Source: Desulfobacteraceae bacterium
GTDB lineage: Bacteria; Desulfobacterota; Desulfobacteria; Desulfobacterales; SURF-15
Assembly (NCBI GenBank): GCA_003599475.1
Contig: QZKK01000084.1
Coordinates: 1-18,696 of the forward strand
DNA length: 18,696 bases
Direction: 5' to 3'
Made by a program: the position numbers and the translations under genes. Below the pieces are notes generated by a model that had not been told where the DNA came from, did not search any database, and worked only from the letters and a program-made list of their open reading frames with translations. Positions 8,184 to 14,955 of this stretch are shown piece after piece. Every line of letters starts with the position of its first letter. The stretch's first letter is position 1.

Positions 8184-9209
8184 ATGATTTCCCGAATCGC
8201 CCGCATAAGCTCCCTGATCCTTGCGCTGGCCGTCGTTTCAGGTGCCAGCGCCTATCTGACGCTGACGCTTCTGATCCGTCAGGAAGAGACGGTCGTCGTT
8301 CCGGATCTTATCGGAAAAGACGTCGTGTATGTCCTCCAGTCGCTGACCGATCTTGGCCTCAACACGAAGGTGGGCGGGGCGGAGTACAGCCCTGCGATTC
8401 CGGCCAACCATGTGATATTCCAGGATCCAAAACCGGGCGACGAAATCAAGATAGACCGCGATATTCGAATCGTGATATCCCGGGGGCCCCAGTCCGTTCC
8501 GATGCCGAATCTGAAGGGAGTCTCGATTTCACAGGCCGGCATCATTCTCGCGGAAAAAGGGCTGGCAGCGGGATCCCACTCGAACACCTTTTCTCTGAGC
8601 TCCCGAAAGGATGAAATCATCGCACACACGCCGGTTCCGGGGCAAATGGTCTCTCGAGGGAGCCGCGTCGACCTGCTCGTCAGCAGCGGTCCGCGGCCCC
8701 GGGAATACAAGATGCCCGAACTCTACGGCCGCACGCTGGGTGAAACGCTCCTCCTCTTTGAGAGCATGAAGCTTCGGCTGGGAACCGTTGAGCCGGTTTC
8801 ACGTGCCAACCTGCCCCTTGACAGCGTCGTTTCTCAGACACCTCCTTCCGGACACCCGGTAACCGAAGGGTATCGCGTGGAAGTGGCCGTCAACCGGCGC
8901 TTTTCTGAAGCAGGATCCGAATCGGTCGACCTTTCCGGTGCGTTTCTTTTCCGGTACCGGACGGCAGACGGATTTCTCAAACGCCGCATTCGACTGCTCT
9001 TCAGCGGATTCGGGGGAACGGCCGATCTCTTCGATGGTTTTTTGGAGCCGGGAGGGGAAATCTGGCATCTCATCCCTCAGAGGCCCAATGCAAGCTTTCT
9101 TCTCTATGAAGATGAACAACCTGTCTTTTCAGCGTCATCCGCGGAATGGGAAAGGACGTTTGAAATCGTTCCACGTTCCACGTTCCACGCTCAAGGTATA
9201 GAGGAATGA
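8184..9209 (+). CDS. Membrane-anchored protein with three PASTA domains
   Basis: PASTA domains bind peptidoglycan-related ligands in Ser/Thr kinases and class A PBPs; here they occur without a kinase or transpeptidase. The 341-residue protein has a signal anchor at about 8-30 (LILALAVVSGASAYLTLTLL), so the rest should be periplasmic. PASTA 1 is about 36-101 (VVVPDLIGKDV...LGLNTKV...PGDEIKIDRDIRIVISRG), PASTA 2 about 104-169 (VPMPNLKGVSISQA...VPGQMVSRGSRVDLLVSSG), and PASTA 3 about 175-238 (YKMPELYGRTLGE...PPSGHPVTEGYRVEVAVN). A C-terminal beta-rich domain at about 245-325 is not recognised. The last residues (about 328-335) are encoded by a heptamer repeat. The gene starts 7 bases after gspE and overlaps rpe, so it may be read with both. 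The direct function is unknown; a cell-envelope role is an inference from the PASTA family. Confidence 0.88.
   Translation: MISRIARISSLILALAVVSGASAYLTLTLLIRQEETVVVPDLIGKDVVYVLQSLTDLGLNTKVGGAEYSPAIPANHVIFQDPKPGDEIKIDRDIRIVISRGPQSVPMPNLKGVSISQAGIILAEKGLAAGSHSNTFSLSSRKDEIIAHTPVPGQMVSRGSRVDLLVSSGPRPREYKMPELYGRTLGETLLLFESMKLRLGTVEPVSRANLPLDSVVSQTPPSGHPVTEGYRVEVAVNRRFSEAGSESVDLSGAFLFRYRTADGFLKRRIRLLFSGFGGTADLFDGFLEPGGEIWHLIPQRPNASFLLYEDEQPVFSASSAEWERTFEIVPRSTFHAQGIEE
9167..9187 (+). repeat. Heptamer array CGTTCCA x3 in the 3' end of the PASTA gene
   Basis: Three perfect head-to-tail copies of CGTTCCA lie 20 bases before the stop codon of the PASTA gene. Because 7 is not a multiple of 3, the array is read in three frames successively and encodes VPRSTF, replacing what should be the natural C-terminus. 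It belongs to the same CGTTNNN unit family as the arrays near 11388, 11605 and 17179. Confidence 0.85.
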
Positions 9210-9865
9210 AAATGAAACTGATTGCACCTTCCGTTTTGTCTGCCGATTTCTCGAAGCTGGGAGAGGAAATAGAGATCCTGGAAAAGGCCGGTGCCGACTG
9301 GATCCATGTGGATGTCATGGATGGCCACTTCGTGCCGAACATCACCATGGGACCCCTGGTCGTGGAAGCAATCCGGCGGAGGACCGCACTTCCGATCGAC
9401 GTACACCTGATGATCGAAAATCCGGAAAGATTCGTTTCAGACTTCAAGGATGCCGGAGCTTCCCTGATATCGGTGCAGGTGGAGGCCTGTGTCCATCTGA
9501 ATCGAACGGTTCAGATGATCCGGGAAGCCGGTCTCCAGGCCGGGGTGGTGTTGAATCCTTCGACTCCGGTCGAGGATGTGCGCTTCATCCTGGAATACGT
9601 CTATTTCATCCTCATCATGAGCGTCAACCCGGGGTTCGGCGGTCAACGGTTCATCCCCAACAGCATCCGTAAGATTCGCTCCATGAAGATGCTGATCGAT
9701 GAACTCGACCTTTCCACCCTGATCGAAGTCGACGGCGGTATCAACCAGGATACCATTCGGGAGGTTTCGCTTGCAGGGGCAAACGTATTCGTTTCGGGAT
9801 CGGCCATTCTTGGAAGCGCCGACTATGCCGAGACCATTCGAAAATTCAGGAAATTGATCTCCTGA
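9206..9865 (+). CDS. rpe: Ribulose-phosphate 3-epimerase
   Basis: Rpe interconverts D-ribulose 5-phosphate and D-xylulose 5-phosphate in the pentose phosphate pathway, in the cytoplasm. The 219-residue product has the full TIM-barrel pattern: PSVLSADF at strand 1 (Ser9), HVDVMDGHFVPN with metal/catalytic H34 and D36, DVHLM with H67, SVNPGFGGQ at about 139-147, and EVDGGI with the second catalytic acid D176, then a phosphate-binding VSGSAI. The common HVEA segment reads QVEA (Q91), a position not known to be catalytic. The ATG at 9206 overlaps the PASTA stop codon but sits 1 base after GAGG; the ATG at 9212 (MKLIAPSVL), 7 bases after the same GAGG, is the more plausible start. The gene ends the + strand run and converges on the - strand cluster. 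Confidence 0.97.
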   Translation: MKMKLIAPSVLSADFSKLGEEIEILEKAGADWIHVDVMDGHFVPNITMGPLVVEAIRRRTALPIDVHLMIENPERFVSDFKDAGASLISVQVEACVHLNRTVQMIREAGLQAGVVLNPSTPVEDVRFILEYVYFILIMSVNPGFGGQRFIPNSIRKIRSMKMLIDELDLSTLIEVDGGINQDTIREVSLAGANVFVSGSAILGSADYAETIRKFRKLIS

Positions 9866-9918
9866 CGGTATCTTCCGATCGTTTTCGGATTTCCACAGAT
9901 ATAGGGCAGATTACAATC

Positions 9919-9946
9919 GCAAAGAGCAAAGAGCAGAGGGCATAGG
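9919..9946 (+). repeat. Heptamer array, GCANAGR x4, downstream of rpe
   Basis: Four contiguous 7-base units in exact register: GCAAAGA, GCAAAGA, GCAGAGG, GCATAGG. The array lies in the 136-base convergent gap between rpe and the response regulator. Apart from a T-run at 9981-9986, nothing else stands out in the gap. Confidence 0.8.
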
Positions 9947-10001
9947 GAATCCGTTTCCATCGGCTCTTTGGGTATGCTCATTTTTTCTGCTTACTTCAGG
10001 A

Positions 10002-11369
10002 TTAAATACCGTACTGTTCGAGTTTCCGCCTCAGCGTGTTCAGGCCGATTCCGAGACATTTTGCCGTTTTGGCCTTGTTCTCATTGAGCTTTCGGTAGAC
10101 ATTGAGAATGTGTTGCTTTTCCACGGTCGTCAAAGGACAAATCGGTCCTGAAGGGGTTTCCTGCACCGTTTGATTCTGCGGTTTGATGTTCCTCAGGTAG
10201 GTCGGCAAAAACTCCGGGGTGATGGGTCGATCCTGGGCCAGATTGAGGGAGGATTGGATGATCGATTTCAGTTCCCGCACATTCCCGGGGAATTCGTAAT
10301 CGCCGAGGATCGAAAGCGTCTCTTGTGGAACCGTGGGGATTCGACCTGATTTTTTGATTTGCTCTAAAAAATGACGGGCCAGCAGCGGGATATCCTCTTT
10401 TCGTTCACGAAGCGGCATCAGATGAATCCAGGCTCCCTTCAATCGATAGTAGAGGTCTTTTCGGAAGGCGTCACCGGCCATGAGTTTGTCCAGATCTTCG
10501 TTGGTCGCAGCGATGAAGCGGATGTCCGCCTTTTTAGGCTGGCTGGTACCAAGCTTGATATATTCTCCTTCCTGCAGGACCCGCAGCAGCTTCCCCTGGA
10601 GCTCGATGGGGATGGTACCGATTTCATCGAGAAAAAGCGTTCCATGGTTTGCATGCTCCAGATAACCGGAACGGTCCCTGTCGGCCCCGGTGAAAGCCCC
10701 CCGGGTGTGGCCGAAAAATTCGGCGTCGAAAAGCGTACCGGTCAACGACGCCATATTGACGGGAGTGAAAGTGCTTTCGGCCCTTGAACTTGCCAGATGG
10801 ATGGCACGGGCGAGCAGTTCCTTCCCTGTTCCGCTTTCACCCGTGATGAGCACCGGCACGTCGCTTCCTGCATGCAGTTCGGCTTCCTTCAGCACCCGCA
10901 GCAGCCGGGCGGATTGTGTAACAATCGGTTTGAAGGCTTCAGGGCAGTTCAGGCGGATAATCCCTTTTTCCTTTTCGATGTTTAAAACATCCAGCAGTCG
11001 TTTCCGTTCCAAAGCCCGCCGGATTGCCGGGATGAGCTCATCCCTGGAGATGGGTTTGACCTGGTAGTCGTAGGCCCCTTTGGTCATGCATTCGACTGCG
11101 AGCCTGGCTTCGTTGCGGGCGGTGATCATGATGCATTCGGTGTTCGGACTCGTGTTTTTGATCAGCTCCAGGAGTTGCACGCCGCTCATTCCCGGCATGG
11201 TGATATCGATCAGGGCGACATCGGAGCCTTCGCCCCGGTGAAACAGGGCAGCCGCTTTCACGGGATCTTTTTCCATTACGATTCTTTTAAAGCCGGCAAT
11301 CATCAAGGCTCGCTTTGCGCTTTGAAGAAAATCCTCCTCATCATCCACGATCAAGATGCTGTCGTACAT
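10002..11369 (-). CDS. NtrC-family sigma54-dependent response regulator
   Basis: A phosphorylation-controlled activator of sigma54 RNA polymerase. Over 455 residues: a receiver domain (about 3-120) with acidic pair D9/D10, phosphoacceptor D55 in VALID, T83 and K105; an AAA+ domain (about 145-385) with Walker A GESGTGKE at 177-184, GAFTGA at 224-229, Walker B GTLFLDE at 243-249 and sensor/arginine-finger segment FRKDLYYRL; and a Fis-type helix-turn-helix at about 416-455 (NENKAKTAKCLGIGLNTLRRKL). The intact GAFTGA implies real sigma54 contact. The start is well supported by AGGAGG (11375-11380 on the complement) 5 bases before ATG. It is the last gene of the che-like cluster, separated from the kinase by 284 bases, so it may have its own promoter. 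The likely partner kinase is the adjacent hybrid kinase (inference). Its target genes cannot be read from sequence; the sigma54-like site upstream of cheA is one candidate. Confidence 0.95.
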   Translation of the reverse strand: MYDSILIVDDEEDFLQSAKRALMIAGFKRIVMEKDPVKAAALFHRGEGSDVALIDITMPGMSGVQLLELIKNTSPNTECIMITARNEARLAVECMTKGAYDYQVKPISRDELIPAIRRALERKRLLDVLNIEKEKGIIRLNCPEAFKPIVTQSARLLRVLKEAELHAGSDVPVLITGESGTGKELLARAIHLASSRAESTFTPVNMASLTGTLFDAEFFGHTRGAFTGADRDRSGYLEHANHGTLFLDEIGTIPIELQGKLLRVLQEGEYIKLGTSQPKKADIRFIAATNEDLDKLMAGDAFRKDLYYRLKGAWIHLMPLRERKEDIPLLARHFLEQIKKSGRIPTVPQETLSILGDYEFPGNVRELKSIIQSSLNLAQDRPITPEFLPTYLRNIKPQNQTVQETPSGPICPLTTVEKQHILNVYRKLNENKAKTAKCLGIGLNTLRRKLEQYGI

Positions 11370-11387
11370 CGGAACCTCCTGTGAGAG

Positions 11388-11408
11388 CGTTCAGCGTTCA
11401 GGGTTCAT
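11388..11408 (+). repeat. Heptamer array CGTTCAG x2 plus GGTTCAT upstream of the response regulator
   Basis: Three contiguous 7-base units (CGTTCAG, CGTTCAG, GGTTCAT) begin 18 bases upstream of the response-regulator start codon, just outside its ribosome-binding site. On the coding (-) strand they would lie in the 5' leader or promoter region. The rest of the 284-base gap (11370-11653) holds no convincing ORF. Confidence 0.75.
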
Positions 11409-11604
11409 CTATGCCTCTGGCCGCCGAAGCGTATCTTTTGATCGAGAAACTTTCCTCAAATGGCTATATTTGATTTTGTTCCTTAATTCGATGTTGAACG
11501 TTCGACCTGCCCGCCGATGCCCATGTGCGTCCGCTATGATATAAGCAACCGCGTCATTGGTGCGTTATTTTTCCCGGAAGCTCCGATGGCTATGGCAGGC
11601 GGGT

Positions 11605-11646
11605 GTTCGACGTTCATCTCTTTGTTCCTGAGCACTGAACTCTGAA
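11605..11646 (+). repeat. Degenerate heptamer stretch downstream of the histidine kinase
   Basis: A 42-base stretch readable as six 7-base units in one register, starting GTTCGAC, GTTCATC and ending CACTGAA, CTCTGAA. The two middle units are poor matches, so this is a weaker example of the repeat type. A further pair, GTTGAAC then GTTCGAC, occurs near 11494-11507 in the same gap. Confidence 0.45.
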
Positions 11647-11653
11647 TCCCGCC

Positions 11654-13435
11654 TCAGCGGGAAACACTCAAATAGACCCGAAACGTGCTGCCGATGCCCG
11701 GCCGGCTTTTCACTTCGATCCGACCGCCGATCGCCTCCAGCCGGGTTTGACAAATATAGAGCCCGAGACCCGTGTTGCCCTCGCCGGTTCCCTTGGTGGA
11801 AAAAAACGGATCGAAAATTTTTTCGATTATGGATTCGTCCATCCCGCAGCCGTTGTCCCCGACTTCGATGATGATCCGATCCTGCCTCCTGCCTTCTACC
11901 GTCACTTCCAGCCGGATCCAGGACGCCGCCTTGTCCAGGGCTTGTGCGGCGTTGATGAGCAAATTGACGGTCACCTGTTCGATGACTTCCGGGTCGGCGT
12001 AGACAGGCGGCAGCCGATCCGGGATTTTCACCTCAAATGAATGCGTCACTTTTTCGATTTGGCTCCGGCAGAGGGCGATTCCCTTTTCGATGACCGATGC
12101 TAAATCGATCTGCTGCTTTTGGGAATGGTCCCTCCTTCGTGAAAATTCTCTCAATCTGGACACCGTTGCGTTGATCCGGCTGGAGCCGTGTTCGATGTTT
12201 TCGATAAGCTTAAACAGGTCCTGGCGGAATTCATCGTAGGGCATTCCGAAAATCTCGAAATCCGGATGCCGCTTGGCATGATCTTCCAGAATGGGAATCA
12301 TCCCGCCTAAATAATCCCTGAGGATCGGGATGTTGAAGGAGATAAAGTTGTTCGGGTTGTTGATTTCATGGGAGATACCGGAAACCAGCAAGCCGAGTGA
12401 CACCAGTTTTTCGTTCTGCATCAATTGACGCTCCATCAATTTGGCATCGGTGATGTCGCTGATCCGGATGATTGCGCTTCGGCCTTTCACAGATTCTTCA
12501 TGCAGGGGGTAAATCACCACCTGTTCGAGCCGGTTCGGCGCTATCAGGCCTTTCCTTTCATAGGAGGCCGCAGCCCCCTTTTTTATGGCCTTCGGGATCG
12601 GGCATGAATCACAGGGCGCAGGCTGCCCGCAAAGCGCAGTGAAGCAGCGCCTGCCCACCGCGTCTTGAGAATCGGCACCGAAGTATTCCGCGGCGGCTCT
12701 GTTCAACATTCTTACGGTGACGGACGCATCCAGCATCATCAGGGGGTCGGAGATGCCGTCGAAAACCGATTGGAGAAGCTTTTTGCCTTTTAGAATCTGA
12801 TCTTCCACGCGCCGGCGTTCTTCAATTTCAATCTGAAGCTGCTCATTGGCCGCAAGCAGTTCGGCCGTCCTTTCCTTCACCCGCATCTCAAGGTTGTCGT
12901 GCGCCTGTTTCAGCGCGGATTCGATCTTTTTCCGGCTGAGGAGTTCGGACTCGAGCCTCCGGTTGGCTTGCGTCAGCTCGATGGTGCGTGCTTCCACCCG
13001 ATTTTCCAGATCGAGCTTCGAATCCCTGAGCTGACGGATCAGGATCTTATTCTCCTCCTTGAGCCTGCGGCTTTCCAGCGCCTGGCTGACGGCAATGAGC
13101 AGCTCATTGATATCGCCAAGCGGTTTTGTCAGATAATCGAAAGCCCCCTTGTTTCGGAAAGCTTCGATCACGTTGTCCAGGGCGGCAAAGGCGGTCAGGA
13201 TGATGACTTCGACATCTTCATCGATTTCCTTCAGCCGCCTCATGACCGTCAACCCGTCGATGCCGGGCATCCGCATATCGGTGATCACCGCATCGAACGG
13301 TTCGGACTTGAAGATCTCGATCGCTTCATAGCCTCCGGGCGCCGCCCTCACCCGGAAACCCTCCTGTTTCAAAATGCTGCTCAACATCTCCCGGATGTCC
13401 GATTCATCCTCTACGATCAACAACTTCTCATTCAT
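11654..13435 (-). CDS. Hybrid sensor kinase: receiver, signalling helices, PAS, HisKA, HATPase
   Basis: Over 593 residues: an N-terminal receiver domain (about 4-120; D10, phosphoacceptor D53 in ITDMRMPG, T81, K104); a long coiled coil (about 122-212) with two similar repeats (LENRVEARTIELTQAN and LEMRVKERTAELLAAN); a PAS domain (about 215-330) with four cysteines C264, C269, C275, C278; a HisKA domain with H356 in VSGISHEINNP; and a HATPase with N-box NLLINAAQA (N495 region), DNGCGM at 527-532 and GTGEGNTGLGL. No transmembrane segment is seen, so it is cytoplasmic. Having the receiver at the N-terminus means its own kinase activity may be controlled by phosphorylation, plausibly from CheA H170 (inference). 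The start ATG overlaps the cheB stop by 4 bases. The probable output partner is the downstream NtrC-type regulator. Confidence 0.93.
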   Translation of the reverse strand: MNEKLLIVEDESDIREMLSSILKQEGFRVRAAPGGYEAIEIFKSEPFDAVITDMRMPGIDGLTVMRRLKEIDEDVEVIILTAFAALDNVIEAFRNKGAFDYLTKPLGDINELLIAVSQALESRRLKEENKILIRQLRDSKLDLENRVEARTIELTQANRRLESELLSRKKIESALKQAHDNLEMRVKERTAELLAANEQLQIEIEERRRVEDQILKGKKLLQSVFDGISDPLMMLDASVTVRMLNRAAAEYFGADSQDAVGRRCFTALCGQPAPCDSCPIPKAIKKGAAASYERKGLIAPNRLEQVVIYPLHEESVKGRSAIIRISDITDAKLMERQLMQNEKLVSLGLLVSGISHEINNPNNFISFNIPILRDYLGGMIPILEDHAKRHPDFEIFGMPYDEFRQDLFKLIENIEHGSSRINATVSRLREFSRRRDHSQKQQIDLASVIEKGIALCRSQIEKVTHSFEVKIPDRLPPVYADPEVIEQVTVNLLINAAQALDKAASWIRLEVTVEGRRQDRIIIEVGDNGCGMDESIIEKIFDPFFSTKGTGEGNTGLGLYICQTRLEAIGGRIEVKSRPGIGSTFRVYLSVSR

Positions 13436-14478
13436 ATCAGGCTCTCCAGCGCTTTGCGCCCGATCTCATCCAGGCCGGCAACCATCTTTGCGGCTCCAAT
13501 GGCGATCGCCTCTTTGGGCATGCCGAAAACAACACAGCTTTCTTCATCCTGAGCGATGGTCATGGCGCCGGATTCTTTCATTTGCAGAAGCCCTTCGGCT
13601 CCATCGGCTCCCATTCCGGTCAGCAGGATTCCCACGGCATTTTCGCCTGCAGTCTCTGCAACCGAGTTGAACAGCACATCTACGGAGGGGCGTTGGTGAT
13701 GAACCTGCGGACCCTTTTTGACTTGAACCCGGTAGCGGCCTGAAATTTTTTTCAGCAGCAGATGGTAACCTCCCGGGGCGATGAGAGCCGTGCCGGAATC
13801 GAGCGGCTCGCCGTCTTGGGCTTCACGCACCGCAATGGCACAGAATTTGTCCAGCCTCTCGGCAAAAGAGAACGTAAAGCAGGCAGGCATATGCTGGACG
13901 ACGACGATTCCGGGCCCATCGGCAGGCATTTGGGAGAGAACGGTATGGATGGCCTCAGTTCCGCCTGTAGATGCACCGACGGCGACGATTTTATCGGCTG
14001 CGGCAGCCGCATTCAAATGCGATCCGCTATGATCGGGGTTTTGGAAAGACCGCGTATTGAGGTTCGCAACGGCGGCGGCATGGATCCTTTCGGTCAGCTC
14101 GACCCGCAGATCCTTCACCGAATGGGATGCAGACGGCTTCGAAACGACATCCACCGCACCGAAAGAGAGCGCCTCCAGTGCGAGCCTGCTCCCTTTTGCA
14201 GTCAGGGAGCTGATGATGATCACGGGGATCGGATAATACCGCATCAGTCTCTTCAGAAAAGTGAGCCCGTCCATTCGAGGCATTTCGATATCCAGGGTGA
14301 TCACATCGGGTTTCAGGCGAATGATCTTGTCCCTTGCGACATAGGGATCGGGGGCCGTTCCGATCACCTCGATTCGAGGATCCTTTGACAGCTCGTCGGA
14401 AAACACTTTTCGAACGACGGCCGAATCGTCGACGATGAGGACTTTTGTTTTGCTCACTTGAGGTCCTTTTCCGCTCAA
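13432..14478 (-). CDS. cheB: Chemoreceptor glutamate methylesterase/deamidase CheB
   Basis: CheB removes methyl groups from receptor glutamates and deamidates glutamines when its receiver is phosphorylated by CheA. The 348-residue protein has a receiver domain (about 11-125; D17/D18, phosphoacceptor D63 in TLDIEMPRMDG, S90, K114), a linker of about 35 residues, and the methylesterase domain (about 160-345) with the full catalytic triad S170 (GASTGGTEA), H196 (VVQHMP) and D292 (GMGADGAEG). The ATG overlaps the cheD stop by 4 bases. An in-frame GTG seven codons on, preceded by AAAGGA, is an alternative start. No receptor or cheR methyltransferase is in the window, so substrate receptors must be elsewhere. 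Confidence 0.96.
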   Translation of the reverse strand: MSGKGPQVSKTKVLIVDDSAVVRKVFSDELSKDPRIEVIGTAPDPYVARDKIIRLKPDVITLDIEMPRMDGLTFLKRLMRYYPIPVIIISSLTAKGSRLALEALSFGAVDVVSKPSASHSVKDLRVELTERIHAAAVANLNTRSFQNPDHSGSHLNAAAAADKIVAVGASTGGTEAIHTVLSQMPADGPGIVVVQHMPACFTFSFAERLDKFCAIAVREAQDGEPLDSGTALIAPGGYHLLLKKISGRYRVQVKKGPQVHHQRPSVDVLFNSVAETAGENAVGILLTGMGADGAEGLLQMKESGAMTIAQDEESCVVFGMPKEAIAIGAAKMVAGLDEIGRKALESLI

Positions 14479-14951
14479 ACCTGAAATTTTTCCATCGAGG
14501 TCTGGATGAGCGTCGAGCCGGTTTCCATGATCAGCCTTAAGGTTCGATCCACATGACCGCCAACCTCTTCATAATCGGCAAAAAGGTGCAGTTTTTTGAG
14601 ACACTCTCGAGTCGCTCCGAAATTTCTTCGGCCGATCTTAAACGGTCCCGCCGGATCCAGGATCTGAGCCCCGCCGGCGACCACGATTTTCATCCGGTTC
14701 TTGAGTGCACCCGATTTCGTGAGGGCACGAATCATCGCAGGAACGCCGGTATCGGCAAAGACGAAAGGATTGCTCTGCGCCTTTCCGCTGTTCAACGAGG
14801 AATCCGGGAGCATCAGATGCAGCAAACCGCCCACTTTTGCCGCAGGATCGTATGCCGTGACCCCGACGCACGATCCGAGAGAATAGGTGACCAGAATATC
14901 TCCCGGGTCTTTGCTGATCTTCATGTCCGACATGCCCACGACGATAACCAC
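14475..14951 (-). CDS. cheD: Chemoreceptor glutamine deamidase CheD
   Basis: CheD deamidates glutamines of chemoreceptors and, in other bacteria, is regulated by CheC or CheY. The 158-residue product carries the family's catalytic set: T22, C28 in LGSCVGV, and H45 in GGLLHLMLP, followed by the ADTGVPAMI segment, VAGGAQ, and the IGRRNF...GGHVDRTLRL tail. Length is typical. The start is GTG at 14951, with GGAG 7 bases upstream that includes the end of cheA; an ATG seven codons in is possible but would remove the first strand. It lies 4 bases after cheA and overlaps cheB, so the three are almost certainly co-transcribed. Confidence 0.95.
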   Translation of the reverse strand: MVIVVGMSDMKISKDPGDILVTYSLGSCVGVTAYDPAAKVGGLLHLMLPDSSLNSGKAQSNPFVFADTGVPAMIRALTKSGALKNRMKIVVAGGAQILDPAGPFKIGRRNFGATRECLKKLHLFADYEEVGGHVDRTLRLIMETGSTLIQTSMEKFQV

Positions 14952-14955
14952 CGGT

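Noticed and set aside
9870..9893. Short inverted repeat TCCGA...TCGGA just after the rpe stop
   Set aside because: A 5-bp stem with a weak following T-run is below what is needed to call a terminator.
9921..9986. Possible rho-independent terminator after rpe (AAAGAGC pairing with GCTCTTT, then a T-run)
   Set aside because: The loop is about 30 bases or more, the stem is only 7 bp and the T-run lies about 10 bases beyond it; AAAGAGC is also part of the heptamer array, so pairing may be chance.
11495..11612. Imperfect inverted repeat (GTTCGACCTGCCCGCC versus GGCAGGCGGGTGTTCGAC) in the kinase/regulator gap
   Set aside because: It aligns only with gaps and partly reflects the CGTTCGA heptamer family; it is not convincing as an operator or element end.
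11647..11662. Hairpin TCCCGC-CTCA-GCGGGA over the stop codon of the hybrid kinase
   Set aside because: The stem is only 6 bp, with no T-run after it on the - strand, and it overlaps coding sequence; not enough for a terminator call.
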